7,451 nt of DNA from JACPSX01 sp035288405 [NCBI: bacterium] (GCA_035288405.1 DATEAK010000358.1:1-7451); one strand, 5' to 3'; counted from the stretch's first letter, positions 1-6,656 are shown. A program made the numbers and translations. Notes: generated by a model from the letters alone, not told the origin.

Positions 1-69
1 ACCCCCGCCAAACCCTCCTCCCCCACCGGAAAACCCACCTCCGCCGAAACCGCCGCCTCCTCCGCCGCC
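1..69 (-). repeat. Gly-rich low-complexity tail of the TPM protein
   Basis: Codons 236-258 of the TPM gene are almost all GGN (Gly), interrupted by Phe and one Ser in a G4F/G4FSG-like pattern. On the plus strand this appears as a CCN-rich tract. Gly-rich C-termini are common in YgcG-like TPM proteins and are probably disordered. The tract continues past the left edge. Confidence 0.8.
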
Positions 70-774
70 CCAGAACCAGGGCATGATTCCAAAACCACTA
101 CGCGGATAGCGATGTAAGCGAACGTCCCGCGATGACAGGGAGGCATATCGCCACGAGGACAAGAGACTATCCACCCAGAGAAAGAGCAGGATGGCCCCGA
201 AAAACAGGAGACCGATCAACCCTCTGCCGCCGAGTGGGCCAAATCCCCGGCGCACCTGGGTTTTATACTCGCCGCGGGTCGCCGCCATAATCGCGTCGAG
301 AGTCCGGCTGATACCGCCATAGAAATCCCCCTGGCGAAAAGCAGGGGCAAGCTCCTGGCGGATGATGGCGCCCGTCACACTGTCCGGCAAGGCGCCCTCC
401 AACCCGTAGCCCACCTCAATCCGCACTTTTCGGTCTGCCATAGACACAAGAAGGATCACGCCGTTATCTTTTCCTTTCTGACCCATTTTCCACTTTTCGG
501 CCACGCGGATGGAGTAATCCTCCAGACTGGCCCCCTCCAGATAAGGGATCAGGAGCACAGCGATCTGATTGCTGGTTTTTTCTTCGAATTCCTGGAGCTT
601 TGCGTCGAGGGAAGCTTGCTGGCTCGGGGTTAGGGTGCCGGTGAAGTCACTGATTCTCCTCAGTGGGCGGTTCGGCACATCCAGGGCTCTGGCGGGTTCG
701 GCAGCGAAGATTACGAATAGAAGCAAAAGAAGAGCAAGTCCCGGCCATCGTGAAGTGGACGACTTGAACAACAT
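1..774 (-). CDS. TPM-domain secreted/membrane-anchored protein (YgcG-like), 3' end cut by window edge
   Basis: The frame is open for 258 codons from ATG (772-774) to the window edge, so the C-terminus is missing. Residues 1-30 form a signal peptide: a basic N-region, a Leu-rich core at about 12-25, and a PARA|LD cleavage site after Ala30. Residues about 38-165 are a TPM domain (TPM_phosphatase/YgcG family), with the typical start DFTGTLTP, the strand QIAVLLIPYLEG, then KGKDNGVILLVSMADRKVRIEVGYGLEGALPD in overlapping form and a GDFYGGI segment. Residues about 186-205 are a membrane helix. They are followed by a basic linker and a Gly-rich tail from 236, as is usual for YgcG-like proteins. The fold should therefore face the periplasm and be anchored at its C-terminal side. 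TPM proteins have been linked to phosphatase activity (plant TLP18.3) and photosystem repair, but the bacterial role is unsettled. It is the last visible gene of the operon, 8 bases after the lemA stop; its AAGG ribosome site overlaps that stop. The family is certain; the function is not. Confidence 0.93.
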   Translation of the reverse strand, partial: MLFKSSTSRWPGLALLLLLFVIFAAEPARALDVPNRPLRRISDFTGTLTPSQQASLDAKLQEFEEKTSNQIAVLLIPYLEGASLEDYSIRVAEKWKMGQKGKDNGVILLVSMADRKVRIEVGYGLEGALPDSVTGAIIRQELAPAFRQGDFYGGISRTLDAIMAATRGEYKTQVRRGFGPLGGRGLIGLLFFGAILLFLWVDSLLSSWRYASLSSRDVRLHRYPRSGFGIMPWFWGGGGGGGFGGGGFSGGGGGFGGG

Positions 775-782
775 GATACCTT

Positions 783-1349
783 CTAGAATTTCACGGCGGG
801 GGGTTTCTCGGCTCCGCGTTCCGCCTCAAAAAGGGGCATGCGCTCAAAGCCAAACCCCATGAAAAGGCGTCCAGGGAAGGTCAGGAGTCTGCGGTTATAT
901 TCCAGAACCGACTCGTTGAACCGGCGTCGTTCCACGCTGATGCGGTTTTCGCTCCCCTCCAACTGGTCCTGAAGGGCTAAAAAGTTTTGGTTGGATTTCA
1001 ATTCGGGATAGCGCTCCACCACTAAAAGGAGACGACTGAGAGCTGTATCCATCCCTCGAGCCGCTTGTACTTGCTTCTCGACGCTGCCGCTCTGACGTGC
1101 CTCCCCCCATTGGCTGCGCAGTCGGGTGACTTCCTCCAATACGTTGCGCTCCTGGGAAGCAAACCCCTTGACCGTCTCAACCAGGTTCGGGATCAGATCC
1201 GCCCGACGCTGGTATTGATTCTGAACCTGAGCCCAGGCTGTTTTGGCTCCTTCCTGAAGGGAGACCAAGCTGTTATAAACGCCCACGGTCCAGAGGCCGA
1301 TCACAAGAATGACACCGACGAAAATCAGCACGGGGAGCCACTTCTTCAT
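783..1349 (-). CDS. lemA: LemA family protein
   Basis: This encodes 188 aa, the usual length for LemA. An N-terminal membrane helix (residues about 5-24) follows MKK, which suits a short cytoplasmic tip and an outside helical bundle. The family core is plain to see: YNSLVSLQEGAKTAWAQV, then NQYQRRADLIPNLVETVKGF and a heptad-rich stretch ending in NFLALQDQLEGSENRISVER. The family signature FNESVLEYNRRLLTFPG lies near the C-terminus. The start at 1349 is preceded by GAGGAAAT; the frame stays open upstream to 1430, but that part overlaps the preceding gene and has no family similarity. LemA proteins are envelope-associated and of unknown biochemical role, often encoded beside a TPM protein as here. 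It lies 16 bases after the 134-aa gene and 8 bases before the TPM gene, so the three are very likely co-transcribed. The symbol reflects the family name, not a proven function. Confidence 0.95.
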   Translation of the reverse strand: MKKWLPVLIFVGVILVIGLWTVGVYNSLVSLQEGAKTAWAQVQNQYQRRADLIPNLVETVKGFASQERNVLEEVTRLRSQWGEARQSGSVEKQVQAARGMDTALSRLLLVVERYPELKSNQNFLALQDQLEGSENRISVERRRFNESVLEYNRRLLTFPGRLFMGFGFERMPLFEAERGAEKPPAVKF

Positions 1350-1365
1350 GATTTCCTCGCCACGG

Positions 1366-1770
1366 TTAGTTTTCCACTCTCGGGGGCTGCAACATCTTCT
1401 GGATCTCCTCCATCGCCTCCCGGTTGCCACTGCTCTGGAGCCGGATCAACTCCTCGATCATGCTTAGGAACGCAGGATCTTTCAATTCCTGCATCAAAAG
1501 ATGGATCACCTGATCCTGGCGGCGCCGATGCTGGCTGCGACGGGCTTGCGGATAAGCCTCCTCACCTTTCCTCCTCTCTTCCAGAAGGCGGATCGACATA
1601 TCTACCAGAGCTTCGACCGTATCCTCCTCAACTCCCTTGAGAATCAGATCCTCCTGGCGACGAAATTGGCGGCGCCTTTCCTGAGCAAGGGCTGCAACAC
1701 TTTCTCCCACAATCTCGCGCTTCTTGAGGAAAAAGGTGCGCAGCCGCTCGATCCCGTCTTTCAAACTCAT
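1366..1770 (-). CDS. Hypothetical charged helical protein, first gene of the LemA-TPM operon
   Basis: I do not recognise this 134-aa protein. It has no signal peptide, membrane helix, Cys pair or nucleotide-binding motif. It is predicted to be nearly all helix and strongly charged. An amphipathic segment (4-30) is followed by an Arg-rich stretch (31-39), an acidic/hydrophobic helix (41-66), a second very basic patch (77-85, RRSQHRRRQ) and a C-terminal helix pair (88-127). The basic patches could bind nucleic acid or anionic lipid, or be part of a coiled coil. The start at 1770 is chosen because AAGGTGGTG ends 2 bases before it; the longer frame to 1881 would run through the candidate promoter. 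The stop is 16 bases before lemA, whose ribosome site lies in that gap, so this is probably the first gene of the operon. Gene reality is supported by this spacing, the ribosome site and a codon pattern like its neighbours. Confidence 0.8.
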   Translation of the reverse strand: MSLKDGIERLRTFFLKKREIVGESVAALAQERRRQFRRQEDLILKGVEEDTVEALVDMSIRLLEERRKGEEAYPQARRSQHRRRQDQVIHLLMQELKDPAFLSMIEELIRLQSSGNREAMEEIQKMLQPPRVEN

Positions 1771-1822
1771 GGCACCACCTTTGGCGAGCCGATGAACTGC
1801 GTTCCCAGCCCTCCCGAAAGGC

Positions 1823-1852
1823 ATACTAAATGATTCCCACCCCGGTTTGCAA
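1823..1852 (-). promoter_or_regulatory. Candidate sigma70-like promoter of the three-gene operon
   Basis: Read on the minus strand, TTGCAA (1847-1852) and TAGTAT (1823-1828) are 18 bases apart. Each box matches 4 of 6 consensus bases. Transcription would start near 1816, leaving a leader of about 45 bases before the ATG at 1770. The boxes are weak, so this is only a candidate. Confidence 0.35.
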
Positions 1853-1932
1853 CAAGGTTTGCTTTCCACGATCCGGTGCATCGCCGCGCCCGGCAGCCAC
1901 TGTCTGCTTCATGATCGTGCCTGCCTTTTCCC

Positions 1933-1961
1933 TTGACCTCTCTATGCCGATCTGTTAAAGG
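1933..1961 (+). promoter_or_regulatory. Candidate promoter of the AAA/zinc-ribbon gene
   Basis: TTGACC (1933-1938, 5 of 6 to the -35 consensus) is followed after 17 bases by TAAAGG (1956-1961, a poor -10), which is preceded by an extended -10 TG at 1953-1954. A start near 1968 would give a leader of about 26 bases before the GTG at 1994. The -35 and the extended TG are the good parts; the -10 is weak. Confidence 0.35.
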
Positions 1962-1993
1962 GAAATAAACCTCCTGTTTTCCGAGGGTTCACT

Positions 1994-3934
1994 GTGAGTC
2001 AAGCGGTTCCGGAATATCTGCGGTACTGGGGACTTTCCCGGCCTCCTTTTTCCCTTACCCCTGATCCGGGAATGCTTTTCTTAAGCGCCCAGCACAAAGA
2101 GTGTCTGCTGCGACTCAAATACGCGGTGGCCTCTAACAAGGGAGGAGCACTCTTGGTCTCGGAGAACGCCGGAGACGGCAAAACCAGCGTGTTGGCTCGT
2201 CTGGTCCAGGACTTGAAGTCCGAGTACGACAATAAGTTGCGAACGGTCTTCATCGACCATCCGACGCTGACCCCGAATCAAATGATCTCCGAAATCGCCC
2301 GCCAGCTCGGAGTCACAGGATTACAGGAAAAAGTCTCGATCCTGAACGAACTCCGGGAACTCCTCAAGAAGCTCCACGACGACGGCTACAAAACTCTGGT
2401 GATGATCGACGAAGGGCAGATGCTCTCCCACCGCCCGGATCTTCTCCAGGAACTCCGGATCCTACTCAACTTCTACATTTCAGACGCATTCCTATTAACG
2501 TGCATCTTCTCCGGCCAAAAGCCACTGGAAGCCGCCATCATGGGAATGCCCGAATTCTGGCAACGAGTTCCCGTCCGCTTTTTTCTCAAGAACCTTAACT
2601 ACGAGGACACCAGGGATCTCATTCGCTACCGGCTCAGCAAAGCGGGGCTTCAGGATCGGGAGATTTTCTCCGAGCAAGGGTACGAGGGGATCTTCCGATT
2701 CTCCCAGGGTTGCCCTAGGATTATATGCTCCGTGGCAGACTTGGCTCTAGTCATCGGATGTAGTCGCATGGTCAGAAAGATCGATTTCCCCGAAGTCGCC
2801 CAGGCAACCAACGACATGCAGCGCTCCGGCGAATCCTATTACTACTTCCAGTATCTGGAGTCCGCACGGGATTCGGAAGGGAACGGCAGCGATTTGGCCC
2901 CGCTGGATCCATCCCAGCCGGGCCGCTTCTGTCCCCAGTGTGGCTTCCCAACTCAACCCGGAAGCCGTTTCTGCGGCCAGTGCGGCAGCCCCAGGTTCGA
3001 CGGACAACCTCCGCAATCCACTCCGCAATCTGTGGCAGAAACCGTGGCCCCGGTTCGGAATCTTAGCCCCCCTGGGGCAGGTATTGCCGCAACCCAAAGG
3101 ATCTGTCCCGAATGCGGGGAGGCAGTGGAGAAAGGGGCTCGCCAATGCCCAGGCTGCGGCCATATCTTTCCAGTGCTCCGTTCCAAAGCCAAAGCTCAGA
3201 GTCTTCCTTTTCCGAGACCCCAGCAGCGCTCCAAGACCGCCGGGCCTTCTCATCCTGCGACTCGCAACGAATCGATCCAGGCTCTCCAGCCCTCGGTTGC
3301 CGTCGCCCAGGGCGTGATCCGCTGCAATCACTGCAGGAAAGACTCCCCGCAAGGGACAGAGCTGTGCCTGCACTGCGGCACGCCTCTCTTCATCCTGTGC
3401 TATCGCTGCTCGACCAAAAGCCCTCGCGGTAGTCTGGCTTGCAGCAAGTGCGGAATTTCATTGGTTAGCGAGAGTTCAGTGGCGGAAAAGGAGTTCAACG
3501 AGGGAATCAAGAAGCTGCAACTCAATATCCGACCCTTGAATGCCAAGTGGACGTCCCGGATCTCCCTCCTTGCTAGCGGGGAAAATCTCCTGTTTGTCCT
3601 TCCCCGGGGAGGGCTGTTCAGCGTCGGCGCCAAAGTTGAGTTGCGGCAGGAAACCAAGAAGCAGATCGACCGCCACTGCGGGCTGGCGGTGACTGCGCGT
3701 TCCATGATCCTGCTTCACCGCAACGACTCCACCTTTCTCCACTACAGTGAAGTAGAAAGCTTCCGCGCGGAGCAAAGAGGAGCCCGCTCGGCGAAAGATT
3801 TTAAAATTGTTTTGCAAGCCCGGGAAGGGTCCGTCAGCATCTTCCTCCCCTTCCCCCTGTGGAAATCCAAGATATTTTCCACCCTCCTCCGGGATCTCAT
3901 CCGCTACAAGAACCCAAACCTGCGGGTCCTGTAA
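1994..3934 (+). CDS. ExeA/GspA-like AAA ATPase fused to four zinc ribbons and a PH-like C-terminal domain
   Basis: This encodes 646 aa. Residues about 5-290 are an ExeA/GspA-type AAA module (AAA_22-like). It opens with YWGLSRPPFSLTPDP, then a Walker A region NAGDGKTS (58-65), Walker B TLVMIDE (134-140), the sensor-type strand CIFSGQKPLEAAI, QRVPVRFFLKNL, and the lid QGCPRIICSVADLAL (238-252). Four zinc ribbons follow, all C-x2-C-x10-C-x2-C: Cys 313/316/327/330, 371/374/385/388, 444/447/458/461 and 469/472/483/486. The last two are adjacent, like a DZANK pair; the linkers between the others are Pro/Gln/Ser-rich. Residues about 519-640 alternate beta strands and end in a helix (LAVTARSMILLH, HYSEVESFR, IFLPFPLWKSKIFSTLLRDLI), which resembles bacterial PH domains. 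There is no membrane helix, so it should be cytosolic. ExeA/GspA itself helps place the type II secretion pore through a membrane segment and a peptidoglycan-binding domain; both are absent here, so that role should not be transferred. The start is GTG with GAGGG 6 bases upstream; no earlier in-frame start is credible. The ATPase family is sure, the PH-like call is tentative and the cellular role is unknown. Confidence 0.9.
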   Translation: MSQAVPEYLRYWGLSRPPFSLTPDPGMLFLSAQHKECLLRLKYAVASNKGGALLVSENAGDGKTSVLARLVQDLKSEYDNKLRTVFIDHPTLTPNQMISEIARQLGVTGLQEKVSILNELRELLKKLHDDGYKTLVMIDEGQMLSHRPDLLQELRILLNFYISDAFLLTCIFSGQKPLEAAIMGMPEFWQRVPVRFFLKNLNYEDTRDLIRYRLSKAGLQDREIFSEQGYEGIFRFSQGCPRIICSVADLALVIGCSRMVRKIDFPEVAQATNDMQRSGESYYYFQYLESARDSEGNGSDLAPLDPSQPGRFCPQCGFPTQPGSRFCGQCGSPRFDGQPPQSTPQSVAETVAPVRNLSPPGAGIAATQRICPECGEAVEKGARQCPGCGHIFPVLRSKAKAQSLPFPRPQQRSKTAGPSHPATRNESIQALQPSVAVAQGVIRCNHCRKDSPQGTELCLHCGTPLFILCYRCSTKSPRGSLACSKCGISLVSESSVAEKEFNEGIKKLQLNIRPLNAKWTSRISLLASGENLLFVLPRGGLFSVGAKVELRQETKKQIDRHCGLAVTARSMILLHRNDSTFLHYSEVESFRAEQRGARSAKDFKIVLQAREGSVSIFLPFPLWKSKIFSTLLRDLIRYKNPNLRVL

Positions 3935-3953
3935 ACAAGCCTTTCCGCGCCGG

Positions 3954-5135
3954 CTACTGACCCAGCAAGGCATAGACTAAAGAGTAAAAGCGGCGAAAGT
4001 CGGACCAATACAGCGAAACATCCTCAGTAGACGGTGAACCCGAAGCGCGCGGGTTTGTGTGTCCGTAAAATTTCAATATGGCCCAAGTAACCCTTCCTCG
4101 CTCGGCGAAGGCATTGACGAGCTTGACGCTCTCCTCGTAAGGGATCATGGAATCCTGTTCCCCGTGAGCAATGATTAAGGTGGCATCCACACGGGAAATG
4201 ATTCGTTTCGGGGAGAGATCGTCCAGGTAGCGTTTCAGGCGTGGAGGCATCTGGTCCAGGAGACGTGAAACCATGGCCGGATCCCGGCTCGTAAGCAGAC
4301 GATAGATCAGGCCTCCCTCCTCTCCGAGGCGAGAGGCCAAGTCTTCCACTTTTGCTTTTTCGTTGCGAAGCTTGCGGCGAGCGATCCTTTCCAGAAAACT
4401 GCGGTCTTCCGGATTTTCCACGAGTTGCAGGTTGTGGAGAACAAAAAGCCATTTCGCCGAGGCTGGAGGCGATCTTTTTATTCCGGCCTCTTCTCCCGGA
4501 TAAACACCTGTGATCAAGTAGGAGACGACGCTCTTCAGATCGTAGTAGCCTCCAAAGATCACGATAAACTTGACCTTTTCCCGGATACGACGATCGGCGG
4601 CGGCGATCAGGGTCGGACCGGCTCCGTAGCTAAATGACATCATCCCCAGGCGGTCGGTGTCCACTTGTCGTCTGAGGGTTCCCAAGTAGTGGAAGGCATT
4701 TACGATTTCTTCCACATCCTCGATCCCCACACGGAAGTTGCGCATGCCGCGGAAATCGGGGACCATAACCACGAATCCAGCCTGGGCCAGGCGCCTTGCA
4801 AGCCATACGAGGCGAGGATCATCCTTTCCCGTGTCAATCAGCCCGTGGTTCAGAAGCAGACCCGGACGAACCCCCTGGACTTGGGGCCAATAGAAATCCG
4901 CTTCGAGTGTTTTGCCGGAAATTTGGATGAGCCGTCGATCCAGGATCGGAGCAGGAGTCACCTTGCCAAGGAAATCACCTTCCTCAGGGCCCCGGATAAG
5001 ATCAATGGAAAGAAGCAAGCTGTAGAAAGCTCGCCTAGGATCGCCGCGGCTGCACCCAGTTAGAGACACTGCCAGGACCAAACAGGTCAGGAATACCCCT
5101 AGATGGCGAGTGCAGGAGAAAGGGAATAGCGACAT
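3954..5135 (-). CDS. Lipoprotein alpha/beta hydrolase
   Basis: This encodes 393 aa from the ATG at 5133-5135. Residues 1-28 are a lipoprotein signal with lipobox LTGC, so Cys28 is the predicted lipid-carrying residue; Ser at +2 favours the outer membrane. An alpha/beta hydrolase fold follows: oxyanion-type LLLNHG (93-98), VPDFRG (125-130), a nucleophile elbow SFSYG with Ser169, acid Asp328 in AHGEQD, and His359 in FYGHT. The elbow lacks the first Gly of GxSxG (Ser167 instead). A charged, helical insertion (about 205-310) between the core strands probably forms a cap over the active site. It looks most like dienelactone-hydrolase/acyl-peptidase-type enzymes, but the substrate cannot be read from sequence. 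It overlaps the gshA stop by one base (TAATG), which implies translational coupling; GGGGA lies 9 bases upstream. A TTG-started extension to 5177 is rejected because it would spoil the signal peptide. Confidence 0.88.
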   Translation of the reverse strand: MSLFPFSCTRHLGVFLTCLVLAVSLTGCSRGDPRRAFYSLLLSIDLIRGPEEGDFLGKVTPAPILDRRLIQISGKTLEADFYWPQVQGVRPGLLLNHGLIDTGKDDPRLVWLARRLAQAGFVVMVPDFRGMRNFRVGIEDVEEIVNAFHYLGTLRRQVDTDRLGMMSFSYGAGPTLIAAADRRIREKVKFIVIFGGYYDLKSVVSYLITGVYPGEEAGIKRSPPASAKWLFVLHNLQLVENPEDRSFLERIARRKLRNEKAKVEDLASRLGEEGGLIYRLLTSRDPAMVSRLLDQMPPRLKRYLDDLSPKRIISRVDATLIIAHGEQDSMIPYEESVKLVNAFAERGRVTWAILKFYGHTNPRASGSPSTEDVSLYWSDFRRFYSLVYALLGQ

Positions 5136-6511
5136 TACGAAAAATCCCCATCCTCCCCCTTTTCGGTGAAGCGGCAATACTCAATGAGCCTATTGGGATC
5201 TCTGCGCCATTCGGACTCCCAGAGCTGCGCAAGAATGAGAGCGGGACAAGCGCCACGCTCCGAGATCAGGTGAGACAATGGGTCCAGGTAGATCCTCTCG
5301 TCATGGTCCTTTTCATCGACGACTGCCTGGCGGCGCAGCCCTTCCAGGCTGATCCTGAGCAACTCATTCGTTAAGTCCAGAACCTGCTTCCCCCGGATTC
5401 GGGCCATGAGGGCTTGTCGGCAGATATCCCGGTGGAGTTCCAGACGTTCCTCCCATGTCCATGTTCGCACCAAATCCCAGGCAGCTGCCCGCGCTGCGGA
5501 ATCGTAGAGGATCCCTTTCCATAAAGCCGGAACGGCCATCACTAAGCCGGGTCGTTGGCTGTCAGCTCCTCGCAGTTCGATATAATCTTTGAGGCGGACC
5601 TCGGTGAAAATGGTTGTCAGGTGAACTCCCCAATCTTCCAAAGTGGCCTGACACCCTTCGTACCCTTCCTCCATATACCGGAAAAAGGGAATTCCGCCTG
5701 CGGGAATATAATGCCCTTCCCGCTCGATGAAAATCATTGGCACCGAGGCCGCGAAGCGGGCGTATTCTTGAAACGAATAGCCATTCTCGAGGGTCCCTCG
5801 GAGCAGACCGCAGCGATCCGGGTCTGTATCCGTCCAGATATGACTCCGGTAGGTCATGTAGCCGTTGAGTCTACCTTCGGAAATAGGAGAATTGGCAAAC
5901 ATGGCCGTCACCAGGGAGGTGACTCCCATGGCCACTTTCAGCTTCTCCATCGCGTCTTCTTCATCCTGGTAATCCACTGCAGTTTGGACCGTCGCCGTCT
6001 GCTTCATCATGTCGTGGCCTAGAGAGCCCTTTTCCTTCAAGAAGCGGGACATAACCTGATAGCGCCGTTTGGGAACCCAAGGCACCTGCTCAACACTTCC
6101 CAGAGGCCGCGCTCCGAGACCCAAGAAAGAGACACCGAACTCCTGAGCCAGTTTGCTGAGTTCCCGGCGATGTTCGGAAAATTCCTCGTAGACCATGTGG
6201 AGATTGGGGTAGGGCTTGCCGCTCAACTCGTGTTGGCCGCCAGGTTCCAGTGTGATGCGAGTCTCCCCGCGCACGAGCCCGATGATGTTGTCTCCTTCCG
6301 AAATGGGCTCCCAACCGAAGCGGCGGCACATGGCCTGCAAGAAAGCTCGAATCCCCCGGTCTCCCTCGTAAGAAACCGGGTCTCCGTGATCAGACTGTAC
6401 CCAGAGCTTCTCGTTCTCAATCCCCACCAGAAATTGGCTGGGAGGCTTGGAGGCACCGGCAAAATATTGGGTAAGTTGGGCGAGGTTGAGGGTAGAACCC
6501 CTCGACTCCAT
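5135..6511 (-). CDS. gshA: Glutamate-cysteine ligase, plant/proteobacterial type (GCS2 family)
   Basis: This encodes 458 aa and catalyses ATP-dependent joining of L-glutamate and L-cysteine to gamma-glutamylcysteine, the first and usually rate-limiting step of glutathione synthesis, in the cytosol. Motifs of the plant/alphaproteobacterial class run the full length: GIENEK (30-35), LEPGGQHELSG (88-98), MKQTATVQTAVDY (169-181), FANSPISEG (205-213), YRSHIWTDTDPDRCG (221-235) and HLTTIFTEVRLKDYIELRGAD (297-317, read in two overlapping halves). The length fits this class without a transit peptide. The start ATG at 6509-6511 is chosen because GGAAGGGGG ends 4 bases before it and because the best promoter predicts transcription to begin near 6555. 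A TTG start at 6550 would leave almost no leader, and an ATG at 6535 has no ribosome site. gshB is not in the window. The downstream hydrolase overlaps its stop codon by one base. The plant enzyme is redox-regulated by disulfides; I could not judge whether the Cys residues here serve that. Confidence 0.95.
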   Translation of the reverse strand: MESRGSTLNLAQLTQYFAGASKPPSQFLVGIENEKLWVQSDHGDPVSYEGDRGIRAFLQAMCRRFGWEPISEGDNIIGLVRGETRITLEPGGQHELSGKPYPNLHMVYEEFSEHRRELSKLAQEFGVSFLGLGARPLGSVEQVPWVPKRRYQVMSRFLKEKGSLGHDMMKQTATVQTAVDYQDEEDAMEKLKVAMGVTSLVTAMFANSPISEGRLNGYMTYRSHIWTDTDPDRCGLLRGTLENGYSFQEYARFAASVPMIFIEREGHYIPAGGIPFFRYMEEGYEGCQATLEDWGVHLTTIFTEVRLKDYIELRGADSQRPGLVMAVPALWKGILYDSAARAAAWDLVRTWTWEERLELHRDICRQALMARIRGKQVLDLTNELLRISLEGLRRQAVVDEKDHDERIYLDPLSHLISERGACPALILAQLWESEWRRDPNRLIEYCRFTEKGEDGDFS

Positions 6512-6515
6512 GAAG

Positions 6516-6524
6516 CCCCCTTCC
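6516..6524 (-). promoter_or_regulatory. Ribosome binding site that decides the gshA start
   Basis: On the minus strand GGAAGGGGG lies 4 bases before the ATG at 6511. Neither upstream in-frame start (ATG 6535, TTG 6550) has a purine-rich site at a proper distance. Confidence 0.7.
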
Positions 6525-6561
6525 GCAGGCAACATCCGTTTGGCAAGCAAAGTACCACTTC

Positions 6562-6590
6562 ATCATAGACTTCCCCTCTACTCCCGTCAA
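6562..6590 (-). promoter_or_regulatory. Sigma70-like promoter of gshA-hydrolase
   Basis: On the minus strand TTGACG (6585-6590, 5 of 6) and TATGAT (6562-6567, 5 of 6) are separated by exactly 17 bases. Transcription would begin near 6555 and give a leader of about 44 bases to the gshA ATG. This is the best promoter in the window. It sits 22 bases from the palindrome at 6612-6629, close enough for a bound regulator to touch RNA polymerase upstream of the -35. Confidence 0.7.
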
Positions 6591-6611
6591 GGAAGTCCAA
6601 AGATTGACCTA

Positions 6612-6629
6612 GTAAATTGGTGAATTTAC
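6612..6629. promoter_or_regulatory. Perfect inverted repeat in the gshA-feoB divergent region (candidate operator)
   Basis: GTAAATT-GGTG-AATTTAC is a perfect 7-base inverted repeat with a 4-base centre. It lies between the two divergent genes, just upstream of the gshA -35 box. A second nested pair, CTAGT (6609-6613) and ACTAG (6633-6637), flanks it. It lacks a T-tract and is AT-rich, so a dimeric regulator site is more likely than a terminator. I do not recognise the binding family. Confidence 0.5.
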
Positions 6630-6656
6630 CTCACTAGCCAAAAAGGTTAATGATTC

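Noticed and set aside
783-1430. Longer 215-aa version of LemA
   Set aside because: The first 27 residues are Arg-rich, overlap the preceding gene and would precede the MKK membrane helix that starts all LemA proteins.
1366-1881. Longer 171-aa version of the first operon gene
   Set aside because: The extra N-terminus overlaps the candidate promoter, has no ribosome site and looks like non-coding translation; the ATG at 1770 has AAGGTGGTG just before it.
1867-1919. CACGATC (1867-1873) and GATCGTG (1913-1919) inverted repeat in the divergent region
   Set aside because: Seven bases separated by 39 is expected by chance in this much sequence, and neither arm sits at a convincing promoter position.
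2747-3373. 208-aa minus-strand frame across the zinc-ribbon part
   Set aside because: It is antisense to a gene with four perfect zinc ribbons and shows no domain of its own.
1994-3934. Transposition helper ATPase (TniB/MuB-like)
   Set aside because: There is no transposase, no terminal inverted repeats and no target duplication nearby, and the zinc-ribbon/PH-like tail is not a feature of those helpers.
6604-6632. TTGACC-17-TACCTC as a feoB promoter
   Set aside because: The -35 is good but the -10 matches only weakly; no convincing sigma70 promoter was found for feoB on the plus strand.
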